54,628 nt of DNA from Campylobacter sp. TTU_617 (GTDB taxonomy: Bacteria; Campylobacterota; Campylobacteria; Campylobacterales; Campylobacteraceae): the NCBI RefSeq assembly GCF_016599045.1, contig NZ_JAENKV010000010.1:1-54628 (forward strand). Reading direction: 5' to 3'. The translations under genes and the position numbers were made by a program. Below are positions 1-8,400 of this stretch, piece after piece (positions within the stretch are counted from its first letter, which is position 1; each line of letters opens with the position of its first letter). The notes under the pieces were generated by a model. That model was not told the origin of the DNA. It was given only the letters and a program-made list of their open reading frames with translations, and ran no database searches.

Positions 1-2
1 AT

Positions 3-725
3 GGCATTATGGCAGCAATTGATCATATCAATGCCTTAAAAGATATAGTTAAAAACTATCCTGAATTTGCAAATTTACCTAAAATTTATGGGGGGGGGTC
101 TTATGGTGGATACTTGTCCTTACTTATAGCTAAGATTGCTCCTTGGTATGTGGATGGGGTGGTTGATAATTCAGGAGGAGCTTTTCCTAATTTAGCTTCT
201 ATTTTAGGTAGAGAATTTGGAATTTCTGATTATACTTTTAATGATCCAAATACCTTTATACAAACTTATGTTAAAACTTTTTGGACAAGAGATATTAACT
301 CTCCTTTTTATTTTGGTGATGAAAACTATATGATAAGAGCTTTGCTTAATAAAGATCATCTTCTTTTGCAAAATGAAAAAAATAAAAATATTATTTATAC
401 TTCTTACCATAGTCTAAAAGATGAATTTAAAACTGCTGATAGTAAAAAATGTCTTTATGATTTTTATAAAAACCTAGGCTTTGATTCTACTTTACATTTA
501 ATAGAAAGTGAAGATCAAATAGATGGAAAATTAATTAAGAGTTTAGAACACGGATTAAGAATGACTGATAAAGCTTTATTTAGACAAGAATTACCTATAG
601 TATTAGAAAAATTAAAAAATAGAAAATCTTTTATGAGAGAAAACTCTATTTCTTATCCTTGTAAAGAAAAGGTTTTTACCTTTAAAGATAAAGAAGATAA
701 ATTTGTTTTAGAACTTAGAGGGTGA
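3..725 (+). CDS. DUF2920 family protein, 5'-truncated by window edge, poly-G phase-variable
   Basis: This is the C-terminal part of a DUF2920-type alpha/beta-hydrolase-like protein; the frame is open to the left edge, so the true start lies outside. The motif GGGSYGGY fits a nucleophile elbow (G-x-S-x-G), and a late LEHG could supply the histidine. Nine consecutive G at 90-98 encode the three glycines just before the putative catalytic Ser, and the frame as read is open through the tract to the TGA at 723. In C. jejuni the related '617 family' genes (Cj0617/0618, Cj1305, Cj1306, Cj1310, Cj1342) carry such tracts and several sit in flagellar glycosylation loci; their enzymatic role is unknown. 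The next gene converges from the other strand. Family call is fairly sure, function is not. Confidence 0.8.
   Translation, partial: GIMAAIDHINALKDIVKNYPEFANLPKIYGGGSYGGYLSLLIAKIAPWYVDGVVDNSGGAFPNLASILGREFGISDYTFNDPNTFIQTYVKTFWTRDINSPFYFGDENYMIRALLNKDHLLLQNEKNKNIIYTSYHSLKDEFKTADSKKCLYDFYKNLGFDSTLHLIESEDQIDGKLIKSLEHGLRMTDKALFRQELPIVLEKLKNRKSFMRENSISYPCKEKVFTFKDKEDKFVLELRG
90..98 (+). repeat. G9 homopolymer tract (phase-variation switch)
   Basis: This is a run of nine G in very AT-rich DNA, inside the DUF2920 gene. Tracts of about this length are known contingency switches in Campylobacter; a one-base slip would frameshift the protein right at its putative active-site motif. At nine G the frame is open (ON). 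Confidence 0.85.
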
Positions 726-757
726 GCTTATCTAATATTTTATATATAAAATTTTTA

Positions 758-2479
758 TTAGATTAAGCCTACTATCTTTGTTTTATCAAAACTAGAATTA
801 AATTCTTTTTGTATATTTTCTAAAAAATCTTTCATTTTAAAAATTCCTTCTTTAGAAACTGCAGCTTTTAAAGCAGTATTTTTTACTACCATTAAAATTT
901 GTGCTCCACTTAATTCATAATTTGCTAAAATTTTTTCATCAAATTCTTTATCAAATTCAGCATTTTTAGGTAAAAATTTCTTCCAAATTTTAAGTCTATC
1001 TTCAAAATCTGGCTTTTTAAATTCAATCTTATAATCAAATCTTCTTGAAAACGCACTATCTAAACTTTCTAAAAAATTTGTTGTTGCAATGATTACCCCA
1101 TTAAATTTCTCTATTTGCTCTAAAAAAATATTTTGCATTTGATTATGCATTTTATCACTTCCGCTACTGCTTTCTATCCTTGTGCTTAAAAACTGATCAG
1201 CCTCATTAAGTAAAAGTATAGGATTTTGATTACAAGTTTGAGTGATATTTTTATAAGTATCAAAAATTTTTCTTACATTTTGCTCGCTTTCTCCAACCCA
1301 TTTACTTAAAATCTTAGAACAATCAAAACTAAGAACCGATTTTTTCATTGATTTAGCTAAAGAAAGAGCTGACATAGTTTTACCCGTTCCAGCTGGACCA
1401 TAAAAAATGATTTTTGCTTCGATATTCTTGCTTGTCTTAATACCCCATTTAGTGAGTCTTTCTAAAACCTTCTTATCTTGTTGTTTTAAAATGGTATCTA
1501 AAAGCTCTTTAGTTTGCTTAGGCATTATAATATCGTTTATATCAGTATTTGGCTCTATAAGTTCAAAAATATCTTGCTCTTTTAAGACACTTTCTAATTT
1601 AATTTTTTTATTTTGTTTTGGTTCAAAATTTACAATTCTTTGCAAAATTTTATCACTGATAAAAAAACTCTTTGCGAGCTCTCCAAAATCTTGTAGATAC
1701 TCATCATATTCGATTAAATCAAGATCAATAAGTCTTGAACCCTCTTCTAAAAACTTTTTATTAGTTCTTTTGTCTAAATCATTTTCACTAATCAAAGAAA
1801 GTAAAAAATTAAATTCTCTTGAACTAGAATTTTCATTTGTTAAGGCATATTCTTCTTTTAAAAGTGCTAAAAATAAAATCTGTTCTTTATGATTTAGTTT
1901 ATTTTCTTTAAAAATATCAGCTAAAACATTATAAAATTTACTTAGCTTTAAACGATCTTTAATGTGTTTTTCAAATTCCTTAATTTGATTTTTAAGCTCA
2001 AGATTATAAGAATTAAGTTTAATAAAACTTAGTTTCTCATAAAGCTCGATTTTATAAAACTCATCTTTTAAATATTCTAAAAAATTCTCATAAGGATCTT
2101 TTTTGTCAAGTTTTAATTTAGGCTTATCCTCTAAAAAATCTAAAAAATACTCACTTAAACTAATATCACTTTGCAAAAGATTTAATTTTGAATTAGAAAG
2201 CTTACTCACTCTAGAGCTTTTTAAAAAATTTAAACTTTGAGTGATAAATCCTCTTTCTAAAAGTTTTTTTAGATCTTCTAAAGCATCTAAATAAGCATAT
2301 TTTTCTTGTTTAAAAATTCCACTTAATAGAGAAAAAGCGTTAATACTTGATATAGAAATAACATAATTTTTACAAAGTTCTTTTAAAATTAAAGCTTCAT
2401 TTTTAGAGCATTTGAGCTTTTGATAAAGCTTTGTTTTTTCTATATCTTTTGTATTTAAAAACTCTTTAAGATCTAACAT
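758..2479 (-). CDS. AAA family ATPase (Cj0377-like)
   Basis: This is a 573-residue protein with a long, mostly helical Lys/Glu/Leu-rich N-terminal region (about 1-330) followed by one AAA module. Walker A is YGPAGTGKT near residue 360, and Walker B reads LLLNEAD near 422, with Asn in place of the usual first Asp. An SRRFD arginine-finger-like segment follows. I chose the ATG at 2479 because TTAAGGAAA stands just upstream; a longer frame starts at 2503 without a good ribosome site. It lies 16 bp downstream of the lipoprotein gene and probably ends that operon. It has no signal peptide or membrane segment, so a cytoplasmic unfoldase or remodelling role is likely; the substrate is unknown. Confidence 0.8.
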   Translation of the reverse strand: MLDLKEFLNTKDIEKTKLYQKLKCSKNEALILKELCKNYVISISSINAFSLLSGIFKQEKYAYLDALEDLKKLLERGFITQSLNFLKSSRVSKLSNSKLNLLQSDISLSEYFLDFLEDKPKLKLDKKDPYENFLEYLKDEFYKIELYEKLSFIKLNSYNLELKNQIKEFEKHIKDRLKLSKFYNVLADIFKENKLNHKEQILFLALLKEEYALTNENSSSREFNFLLSLISENDLDKRTNKKFLEEGSRLIDLDLIEYDEYLQDFGELAKSFFISDKILQRIVNFEPKQNKKIKLESVLKEQDIFELIEPNTDINDIIMPKQTKELLDTILKQQDKKVLERLTKWGIKTSKNIEAKIIFYGPAGTGKTMSALSLAKSMKKSVLSFDCSKILSKWVGESEQNVRKIFDTYKNITQTCNQNPILLLNEADQFLSTRIESSSGSDKMHNQMQNIFLEQIEKFNGVIIATTNFLESLDSAFSRRFDYKIEFKKPDFEDRLKIWKKFLPKNAEFDKEFDEKILANYELSGAQILMVVKNTALKAAVSKEGIFKMKDFLENIQKEFNSSFDKTKIVGLI

Positions 2480-2495
2480 AAATTTCCTTAAGAAT

Positions 2496-2969
2496 TTAAT
2501 CAAGCTTTTGAATTGTAATTTTTGTTTTATTTAATTTATCTAAAAAAAATGTTTGATTATTGCAAACCTCATAAATGATATCATAATCTAATCCTTTGAT
2601 TGATTGCTTAAAACCACAATCTTGTTTTTGCAAGTTTTTAGCATTAAACAAAGGTCTATTTTTTAAAATATCCTCTAAAAAATCATCATAAAAAGAATTT
2701 TTAAAAAATTTTTTATTAAAAAGCTTTTTATCATAACAAATTTCATTTAAACAAATTTTATCTTCTATTTTAATTCTAAAAAAAGCCTGACCCAATTTAT
2801 AAACTTCTAAATAAGTCATTTTGCCATTTTGCTCTAAAAAACCTGCATCTTGAATACGCACAAGAGGAGAATTAAAATTAATCATTACGCTTTTAGTATT
2901 TGCCTCATAAGTTTTTATAGAACAAGCATTTAAAAAAAATAAAATGATAAGAAAATATATTTTATTCAT
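2496..2969 (-). CDS. Small lipoprotein, function unknown
   Basis: This is a 157-residue protein starting with a short hydrophobic signal and a lipobox FLNAC, giving a lipidated Cys at position 16. The mature part is Lys/Asn/Phe-rich with five further Cys that could form disulfides in the periplasm. I do not recognise a domain; by position it corresponds to the Cj0375 lipoprotein. Its start overlaps the last base of the yajQ stop codon and it sits just upstream of the AAA ATPase gene, so the three are probably co-transcribed. Confidence 0.75.
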   Translation of the reverse strand: MNKIYFLIILFFLNACSIKTYEANTKSVMINFNSPLVRIQDAGFLEQNGKMTYLEVYKLGQAFFRIKIEDKICLNEICYDKKLFNKKFFKNSFYDDFLEDILKNRPLFNAKNLQKQDCGFKQSIKGLDYDIIYEVCNNQTFFLDKLNKTKITIQKLD

Positions 2970-3460
2970 TATTTTAAATTCTTAAAAGTTAAATTAAGCT
3001 CTAAATTAAGATTTTTTACTAAACGCATCACACTTTGTAAATCATCAATTTGTTTTGAAACTACGCGAATTTCATCTCCTCGTATGCTAGAATTTACTTT
3101 AAGTTTGCTATCTTTTATAGCTTTATTGATTTTTTTAGCACTTTCACTATCTATACTATCATTTACTTTTAAATTTAAACGATACATTGCCCCATTTTCT
3201 TTTGAAAGCTCTTTAATCGCGTTAGAATTAATATTTCTTTTAATAAGTTTAGAGATTAAGATATCTTTTAAAACATCAAGTTTTGCCTCACTTGAGGAAC
3301 TTAATTTAAAAATATTTTCTTTTTCACTAAATTCAATTTCTGTTTTTATACCTTTTAAATCATAACGCGTATCAAGCTCTTTTTTTGCTTGTTCAAAAGC
3401 ATTTTTAATTTCTTGCTTATCAATTGCAGCTGTAATATCAAAACTATGCTCACTTGCCAT
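2969..3460 (-). CDS. yajQ: YajQ family nucleotide-binding protein
   Basis: This is a 163-residue protein beginning MASEHSFDI, the typical YajQ N-terminus, with two ferredoxin-like repeats (for example [10 protein letters not shown] and IRGDEIRV segments). YajQ family members bind nucleotides, and cyclic-di-GMP in Xanthomonas; the role in Campylobacter is unknown. The frame extends nine codons upstream, but the MASEHSFD start is the family start. It overlaps the end of the upstream dehydrogenase gene by 11 bp, which argues for one operon. Confidence 0.9.
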   Translation of the reverse strand: MASEHSFDITAAIDKQEIKNAFEQAKKELDTRYDLKGIKTEIEFSEKENIFKLSSSSEAKLDVLKDILISKLIKRNINSNAIKELSKENGAMYRLNLKVNDSIDSESAKKINKAIKDSKLKVNSSIRGDEIRVVSKQIDDLQSVMRLVKNLNLELNLTFKNLK

Positions 3461-4382
3461 TTTCGATCCATTCTTTAAGATTTTCATATACTTTTTTCAT
3501 TAGATTATTTATAGCCTCCTCGCTTGCCCAAGCAATATGTGGAGTAAGAATTAAATTTTGTATATTTTTAATTTTTAAAAGTGGATGATCTTGTATCATT
3601 GGTTCTTTTTCCAATACATCAAGCCCTACACGAATTCCTTTTTCATCTATAATCTTTGCTAAATCTTGTTCATTGATAATCCCACCTCTACCAACATTAA
3701 TCAAAATAGCATCATCTTTTAAAAGTTTCATTTTTTCATAATCAATTAAATTATAAGTCTTATCGTTTAAAGGAGCATGAATACTAATAATATCACAAGT
3801 GCTTAATAATGTATCCAAATCTAAAGAAATATAATCATTATTGTGATTGAGTCCTGAAGTAGAATAATAACAAACATCAGCTCCAAAAGAATTTGCAATC
3901 TTAGCTACTTCTTTTCCTATAGTTCCAAGTCCTATAATGCCATATTTTTTACCTTCTAAAGAATGTAAAATTTTACTAAAATCTGTAAATATAGGACTTT
4001 TTATCCACTTTTGTTCTTTACACCACTTATCATAATAAATAATTTGATTTAAAAAAGAAAAAAGCAAAGCAAAAGTATGTTGCACTACACTTTTAGTTGA
4101 ATAAGCTTCAACATTTTTAACTTTAATACCTTTAGAATTAGCATAAGCAACATCGATATTATTTACTCCTGTTGCTGTTTCTAAAATAAGTTTTAAATTT
4201 GTATTATCAATTACTTCTTTATCAATGATAATTTTATTAATCATTGCAACATCTGCTTCTTTTAATCTTTCAATTACCTCATCTTTTTTAGTGGTTTCAT
4301 AAGATTTAAACTCACCAAAATCATTAAAAATAGACAAATCATAATTGCCTAAAGTTTTAGCATCTAAACATACAATTTTCAT
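3450..4382 (-). CDS. D-isomer-specific 2-hydroxyacid dehydrogenase, NAD-dependent
   Basis: This is a 310-residue enzyme that should interconvert a 2-oxoacid and a D-2-hydroxyacid with NAD(H). The Rossmann glycine motif GIIGLGTIG is near residue 149. The catalytic set is present: Arg in [10 protein letters not shown], Glu in the GLDVLEKEP segment and His in TPHIAWAS. It resembles the Cj0373 protein; the substrate cannot be told from sequence (D-lactate, hydroxypyruvate or glycerate are possible). The start is 1 bp after the upstream ligase stop codon, and the end overlaps yajQ, so it is in the middle of an operon. Confidence 0.9.
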   Translation of the reverse strand: MKIVCLDAKTLGNYDLSIFNDFGEFKSYETTKKDEVIERLKEADVAMINKIIIDKEVIDNTNLKLILETATGVNNIDVAYANSKGIKVKNVEAYSTKSVVQHTFALLFSFLNQIIYYDKWCKEQKWIKSPIFTDFSKILHSLEGKKYGIIGLGTIGKEVAKIANSFGADVCYYSTSGLNHNNDYISLDLDTLLSTCDIISIHAPLNDKTYNLIDYEKMKLLKDDAILINVGRGGIINEQDLAKIIDEKGIRVGLDVLEKEPMIQDHPLLKIKNIQNLILTPHIAWASEEAINNLMKKVYENLKEWIENGK

Positions 4383-4383
4383 T

Positions 4384-5553
4384 TTATTCCTCGATAATAT
4401 GTCCTACAAATTTAGAGCTATTATCTAATATCATAGAACCTTTTCTAAAGCCTAAACCACAACCCTCATAAGCAAAAAATACTCCCGCTTGATAATATTT
4501 TTCATTATGTTCATTTAATTTTACATATTCTTGATAAATAAAATTATTTTGATAAGGACCTTGATTTTCACAAATTACTTTACCATCTTTTACTATACTA
4601 ATATTTGCACCTTCTCTACCAAAAATAGGTTTTTTAACATAAGATTTGTTATTTAAAGGCTTATCACTTGTCTCTAAAAGTAAAGGATGATTTGGATAAA
4701 GCTCCCATAAAATTTTCATAATGCCTTTACTTTGAAAAAGTAAAGTATAAGCAGGATTTAAAATAATAGCTTTTTGATTTTTCATAATTTGTGTTAAAAG
4801 TGCAGCAAGTTCTCCTTCTTCTATAGCTATATCTTCCCAAGGAATAAGCTTAAACCAATACTCATAATTTTGCCCGTCTTTAAAAATTCCTTCATTTTCG
4901 TTAAATTCAACCTCATCAACATAGGCAAAATGTGTATGAAATCCTGCTTCTTTTGCAATATGTTCAAGTAATTTTGTTGTAATAACTTCTTCTTGATTAC
5001 TAGCAATACTAGAAAAAAGAATTTTCCAACCCTGATAATATTCTTCAAAAGAGTTAGGATCATCATTTAAAGTAATAAGTCTTTTAAAATTATCCATTAA
5101 AGCTTCATAGATATTATTAAACTGAGATCTTTCATCCATATTATTTTGCTTAAGTAAAGCCCATTGCAAAATAGCACTTTCAAAAAGCATGGTAGGAGTA
5201 TCAGCATTAAATTCTAATAATTTTATAGGCTTTCCATCAATACCACCAGCAAAATCAAATCTGCCATATAAATGCCAATGAACTTCATTTTCCCAACTAA
5301 TTTTAATGATATCCCTAAGATTAAAAGGAATGGCTAATTCATCAAAACGATCATTATCTATAACATTTTGAGCTGCTGCTATAAACATATCATAAAGCTC
5401 ATTTGCAGCTTCATAATATGCATTAGCTTCATTTGGTGTTATACATACTAACTCATCACTTATATAATCGCTTCCATCAGAATCAGTATGCCAAGAAAAA
5501 CCCATACTTTCTAAATAATCTTTTTTTAGTTTTTCTACTTTTAATAATTTCAT
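4384..5553 (-). CDS. Glutathionylspermidine synthase-like ATP-grasp ligase (YgiC/YjfC type)
   Basis: This 389-residue protein matches the C-terminal synthetase domain of E. coli Gsp, an ATP-grasp fold that makes amide bonds. Conserved segments are DFAGGIDGKPIKLLEFNADT (about residues 100-120), FGREGANIS (ATP-binding loop, near 310) and the C-terminal VGHIIEE. The amidase domain of true GspSA is absent, as in YgiC and YjfC. Campylobacter is not known for glutathionylspermidine, so the acceptor is probably something else. The upstream neighbour, 8 bp away, is a lipoprotein with a Gly/Ser-rich tail ending SFGS, the same pairing as ygiB-ygiC in enterics. Confidence 0.85.
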   Translation of the reverse strand: MKLLKVEKLKKDYLESMGFSWHTDSDGSDYISDELVCITPNEANAYYEAANELYDMFIAAAQNVIDNDRFDELAIPFNLRDIIKISWENEVHWHLYGRFDFAGGIDGKPIKLLEFNADTPTMLFESAILQWALLKQNNMDERSQFNNIYEALMDNFKRLITLNDDPNSFEEYYQGWKILFSSIASNQEEVITTKLLEHIAKEAGFHTHFAYVDEVEFNENEGIFKDGQNYEYWFKLIPWEDIAIEEGELAALLTQIMKNQKAIILNPAYTLLFQSKGIMKILWELYPNHPLLLETSDKPLNNKSYVKKPIFGREGANISIVKDGKVICENQGPYQNNFIYQEYVKLNEHNEKYYQAGVFFAYEGCGLGFRKGSMILDNSSKFVGHIIEE

Positions 5554-5561
5554 TTTTACCC

Positions 5562-6155
5562 TTAAGATCCAAAACTTGTTTGAGAATTTGCTTTAGAATT
5601 ACTTCCAAAAAAACCAGATTTACCAGAATTTCCAGCTTTAGCTGAATTTGCTTGATTAAAGCTATTTACACTCCTTTGATACGCACTTTGATTAGTAAAA
5701 GCTCCTCTTTGCTGATTAGCAAAATTAGAATTGTTAAAAAGTTTTGATCCTATCCAGCTTCCAAGTATAGCTCCAGCTGCGCTAGCAAGTAAAGTTTCAC
5801 CCAAAGATAATCCCCCGCTACTTATTTGAGCATTATCTTTAGTTAAATTTGATGTTCCATTATCAATTTTAGCGGCTTCTTCTTTGATCAAAGCATCCAT
5901 TTCTTCTTTGCTTAAAATTCTTTCAGTTCCATTTAATTCTTTTAAAATAACTCTTGTTTCATTGCTAGGATATTGATCTTTAATTTTATATTGATTTGGT
6001 GCTATTTCTTCTATGATTACAAAAGCACCTTCTTGTGCTTGTGTCTGAGCTAAAGAATCATTTTGATTTGAATTACAACCACTTAAAGCTCCTAGAGAAA
6101 TTACACTCAATCCCCCTATTACGCTAATTTCGATTATCTTTTTAATATGCTTCAT
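5562..6155 (-). CDS. UPF0323 family lipoprotein (Cj0371-like)
   Basis: This is a 197-residue lipoprotein: a hydrophobic signal ends in ALSGC (Cys27), followed by a Gln/Glu-rich region, a small Gly/Ala-rich hydrophobic stretch (GAILGSWIGSKLF, near 130) and a low-complexity Asn/Gln/Ser/Gly tail ending TSFGS. UPF0323 is a Campylobacter/Helicobacter family; from memory Cj0371 has been tied to the cell pole and motility. It is the first gene of a leftward operon with the ATP-grasp ligase 8 bp downstream. The tail resembles that of DUF1190 (YgiB-type) lipoproteins in style. Confidence 0.85.
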   Translation of the reverse strand: MKHIKKIIEISVIGGLSVISLGALSGCNSNQNDSLAQTQAQEGAFVIIEEIAPNQYKIKDQYPSNETRVILKELNGTERILSKEEMDALIKEEAAKIDNGTSNLTKDNAQISSGGLSLGETLLASAAGAILGSWIGSKLFNNSNFANQQRGAFTNQSAYQRSVNSFNQANSAKAGNSGKSGFFGSNSKANSQTSFGS

Positions 6156-6291
6156 ATAAAATCCTTAAATTGTTTAAAAATTTTTAAAATTTTAACAAAA
6201 TTTTTATGATAAATTTCAAATTTATATAGATAGTTATAAAAATTATTAATAAGTTTAGAGTATTTTATAGTGTTAAATTTATTATATAGTT

Positions 6292-6318
6292 AATCAAAAG
6301 CCAAAAAGGCCTTTGATT
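6292..6318 (-). terminator. Hairpin after rpsU
   Basis: Arms AATCAAAAGCC (6292-6302) and GGCCTTTGATT (6308-6318) pair with one bulge/mismatch around an A5 loop, directly after the rpsU stop codon. Read on the minus strand it is a stem with a GC core, but the U-tail is weak. Confidence 0.6.
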
Positions 6319-6531
6319 TTAAAGTCTTGATTCGTAGCGTCTTAACATATAAAGTTTTTTAAGCATTTTTTTGCGTGCTGAAATTTTTTGTTTTTTACGA
6401 ATTTCAGTCATAGGTTCAAAAAATCTTCTTGCTCTTACTTCAGTTACAATAAGATTTCTATCCACTTGCTTTTTAAACTTGCGATATGCTTCATCAAAAG
6501 ACTCGTTAGGATGCACCTTAATTCCTGGCAC
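6319..6531 (-). CDS. rpsU: 30S ribosomal protein S21
   Basis: This is a 70-residue basic protein of the small ribosomal subunit, family bS21. [20 protein letters not shown] at the start and [13 protein letters not shown] at the end are typical. I chose the GTG at 6531, which gives the family's usual 70 residues; the frame stays open four codons further up to another GTG. AAAGG about 11 bases upstream is the likely ribosome site. It is a single-gene unit with its own promoter and a hairpin after the stop. Confidence 0.95.
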   Translation of the reverse strand: MPGIKVHPNESFDEAYRKFKKQVDRNLIVTEVRARRFFEPMTEIRKKQKISARKKMLKKLYMLRRYESRL

Positions 6532-6570
6532 TACCCTCACCACCTTTCATAAAAATATTTTTGGCTTGTA

Positions 6571-6576
6571 ATTTTA
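6571..6576 (-). promoter_or_regulatory. -10 box for rpsU
   Basis: The minus strand reads TAAAAT about 40 bases upstream of the rpsU GTG, close to the Campylobacter sigma70 form gnTAnaaT. No -35 element is visible, which is normal for this genus. Confidence 0.45.
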
Positions 6577-6625
6577 TGCAAAAATTACTAAATAAAACTT
6601 TAAGCTTAAATTATTTTTTAGAAGT

Positions 6626-6631
6626 TATAAT
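6626..6631 (+). promoter_or_regulatory. -10 box for ccoG
   Basis: GTTATAAT ends at 6631, a good match to gnTAnaaT, about 60 bases before the ccoG ATG at 6692; TTAGGA precedes that ATG. Confidence 0.5.
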
Positions 6632-6691
6632 CCTTCAATTAAAATTAAAATCAAAAATCCATCCAAAATTTACATAATTTTAGGAATTTAT

Positions 6692-8044
6692 ATGCAATAT
6701 ATCACACATTATACAAAAAGACGTTATATAACATATTTTATTATTACTTTAATTATTTTCATTTTGCCATTTATTAAAATCAATAATAATCATTTTTTTC
6801 TTCTTGATTTTATAAATGAGAAACTTAATTTATTTTTCATATCTTTTGATACTCAAGAACTTTATCTTATGCCTTTTATATTAATGTTTCTTTTTATAGG
6901 AATATTTTTTATAACAACTTTAGCAGGTAGAATTTGGTGTGCTTGGAGTTGTCCTCAAACATTATTTCGTGTTATTTATAGAGATTTAATTCAAACAAAA
7001 CTCCTTAAAATCCGCAAAAATATAAACAACAAACAAAAGGAATATCCTAAAAATTTTATTAAAAAAATTTTTGGAATTTTAATTTTTTATATGATTTCTT
7101 TAATAGCAGTAAGTAATTTTTTATGGTATTTTGTGCCTCCTGAAATATTTTTTAATTATTTAAAAAATCCTCAAGAACACTTACTTTTAGTTGGAATTTT
7201 ATTTTTTGTTTCTCTATTTTTAACTTTTGATATAACTTGGTGGGCTGAGAAATTTTGTATTTATGTTTGTCCTTATGCAAGAATTCAATCTGTTATGTTT
7301 GATCATAATACAATGCAAGTAATTTACGATGAGAAAAGAGGAGGAATAATCTATAAGGATAAAATTAAACTTTATAAAAAACCTCCACAAGGAGATTGTA
7401 TAGGATGTGAAGCTTGTGTTGATATTTGCCCTACACATATTGATATACGTAAAGGAATGCAACTTGAATGCATTAATTGCCTTGAATGTGCTGATGCTTG
7501 CTCTAAAATTCAAAACAAATTTAATCGTCCAAGTCTTATAGAATGGACAAGTATAGAAGCTATGAAAACTAAAAGTAAGGTTAAATTTTTAAGATTTAAA
7601 ACTATTGGTTATTTAATAGTTCTTTTAATTATTTTAGTTTTATTAATTATCACAGGTAGCAAAAAAGAAAAGATGCTTTTAAATATTAATCGCAATAGCG
7701 AACTTTATAGCATTGATAATAAAAATGGAAAATTAGAAATAACTAATGCTTATACATTTTTATTTCAAAATACTGATAATCAAGCACATAAATATTATTT
7801 TACATTAGAAGAAGAAAATGGTAGTTTAAATACTGACATAGAAATTATAAGACCTAAAAAAGCTTTTAAACTTGAAGCAGGAGAAAAAATAAAAAAAATT
7901 GTAGTATTAAAAGCTAAAAAAAATTTAAATTCCCATACTCAAAAAGATATCATTATCCCTATTACAATTAAAGCTTATGCTGTTGATAATGATAAAATCT
8001 TTGTTCATAGGAAAAGCATTTTTATTTATCCTAAAAATCAATAA
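6692..8044 (+). CDS. ccoG: Cytochrome oxidase accessory protein CcoG (RdxA/FixG family)
   Basis: This is a 450-residue polyferredoxin-like membrane protein. There are about five hydrophobic segments (first near residues 13-30; last near 302-325). A WCAWSCPQ motif and a CVCPYAR motif lie in the membrane region, and two [4Fe-4S] motifs follow (CIGCEACVDICP near 235, CINCLECADAC near 258). A C-terminal Ig-like FixG domain lies outside the last segment. CcoG reduces copper for assembly of cbb3-type cytochrome c oxidase. It corresponds to Cj0369. In C. jejuni cmeR follows; here a cmeA fragment does. Confidence 0.93.
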   Translation: MQYITHYTKRRYITYFIITLIIFILPFIKINNNHFFLLDFINEKLNLFFISFDTQELYLMPFILMFLFIGIFFITTLAGRIWCAWSCPQTLFRVIYRDLIQTKLLKIRKNINNKQKEYPKNFIKKIFGILIFYMISLIAVSNFLWYFVPPEIFFNYLKNPQEHLLLVGILFFVSLFLTFDITWWAEKFCIYVCPYARIQSVMFDHNTMQVIYDEKRGGIIYKDKIKLYKKPPQGDCIGCEACVDICPTHIDIRKGMQLECINCLECADACSKIQNKFNRPSLIEWTSIEAMKTKSKVKFLRFKTIGYLIVLLIILVLLIITGSKKEKMLLNINRNSELYSIDNKNGKLEITNAYTFLFQNTDNQAHKYYFTLEEENGSLNTDIEIIRPKKAFKLEAGEKIKKIVVLKAKKNLNSHTQKDIIIPITIKAYAVDNDKIFVHRKSIFIYPKNQ

Positions 8045-8062
8045 TCAATGTCAAAGGCTATA

Positions 8063-8358
8063 AAGCAAATGTAAATTCTGCTTATGGAAAAGTTTTAACA
8101 GCAAAAGCAAATTTTGATAGTGCTAAGGCTAATCTTACAAGTGCAAGAGCAGATTTAGCTAGTGCTAAAATTGATTTAAATTATACTCAAATTGTTGCTC
8201 CATTTGATGGTGTAATAGGTGATGCATTGATTAATATAGGAGATTTTGTTAGTGCAAGCACTACAGAGCTTGTTCGTGTTACAAATCTTAATCCAATTTA
8301 TGCTGATTTTTATATCTCTGATACAGATAAATTAAATCTTAATCGCAATATACAGACT
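8063..8358 (+). pseudogene. Partial internally deleted duplicate of cmeA in place of cmeR
   Basis: Compared by eye, 8063-8124 is identical to 8736-8797 in cmeA, and 8125-8358 is identical to 8891-9124. The copy therefore lacks 93 bp (8798-8890 of the parent), exactly the interval between two copies of an 18-bp direct repeat. Homology stops abruptly at both ends. The copy keeps the cmeA frame, but no ATG opens it; an in-frame TTG at 8227 could give 66 residues ending in unrelated sequence at 8427. There is no signal peptide or ribosome site. The stretch 8045-8446 has no other gene, and no TetR-type repressor is present. Confidence 0.9.
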
Positions 8359-8365
8359 AAAGTAG

Positions 8366-8386
8366 TTATTAATTCAAAGTTAATAA
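8366..8386. promoter_or_regulatory. Operator-like inverted repeat upstream of cmeA
   Basis: TTATTAA (8366-8372) and TTAATAA (8380-8386) form a perfect 7-bp inverted repeat around a 7-bp spacer, just upstream of the cmeA -10 box. It does not match the CmeR operator as I remember it (TGTAATA with TATTACA). It could be another regulator's site or chance in AT-rich DNA. Confidence 0.35.
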
Positions 8387-8394
8387 TTAAAAGT

Positions 8395-8400
8395 TATAAT
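8395..8400 (+). promoter_or_regulatory. -10 box for cmeABC
   Basis: TATAAT lies 46 bases before the cmeA ATG. A strong ribosome site AAGGAGG follows at about 8435, so cmeABC should still be expressed from here. Confidence 0.5.

Noticed and set aside
1407-1892. 161-codon plus-strand frame
   Set aside because: It is a shadow of the AAA ATPase gene on the other strand, with low-complexity Ser/Leu/Phe composition and no ribosome site.
4827-5066. 79-codon frame inside the ATP-grasp ligase gene
   Set aside because: Out-of-frame shadow; the ligase frame is continuous and conserved.
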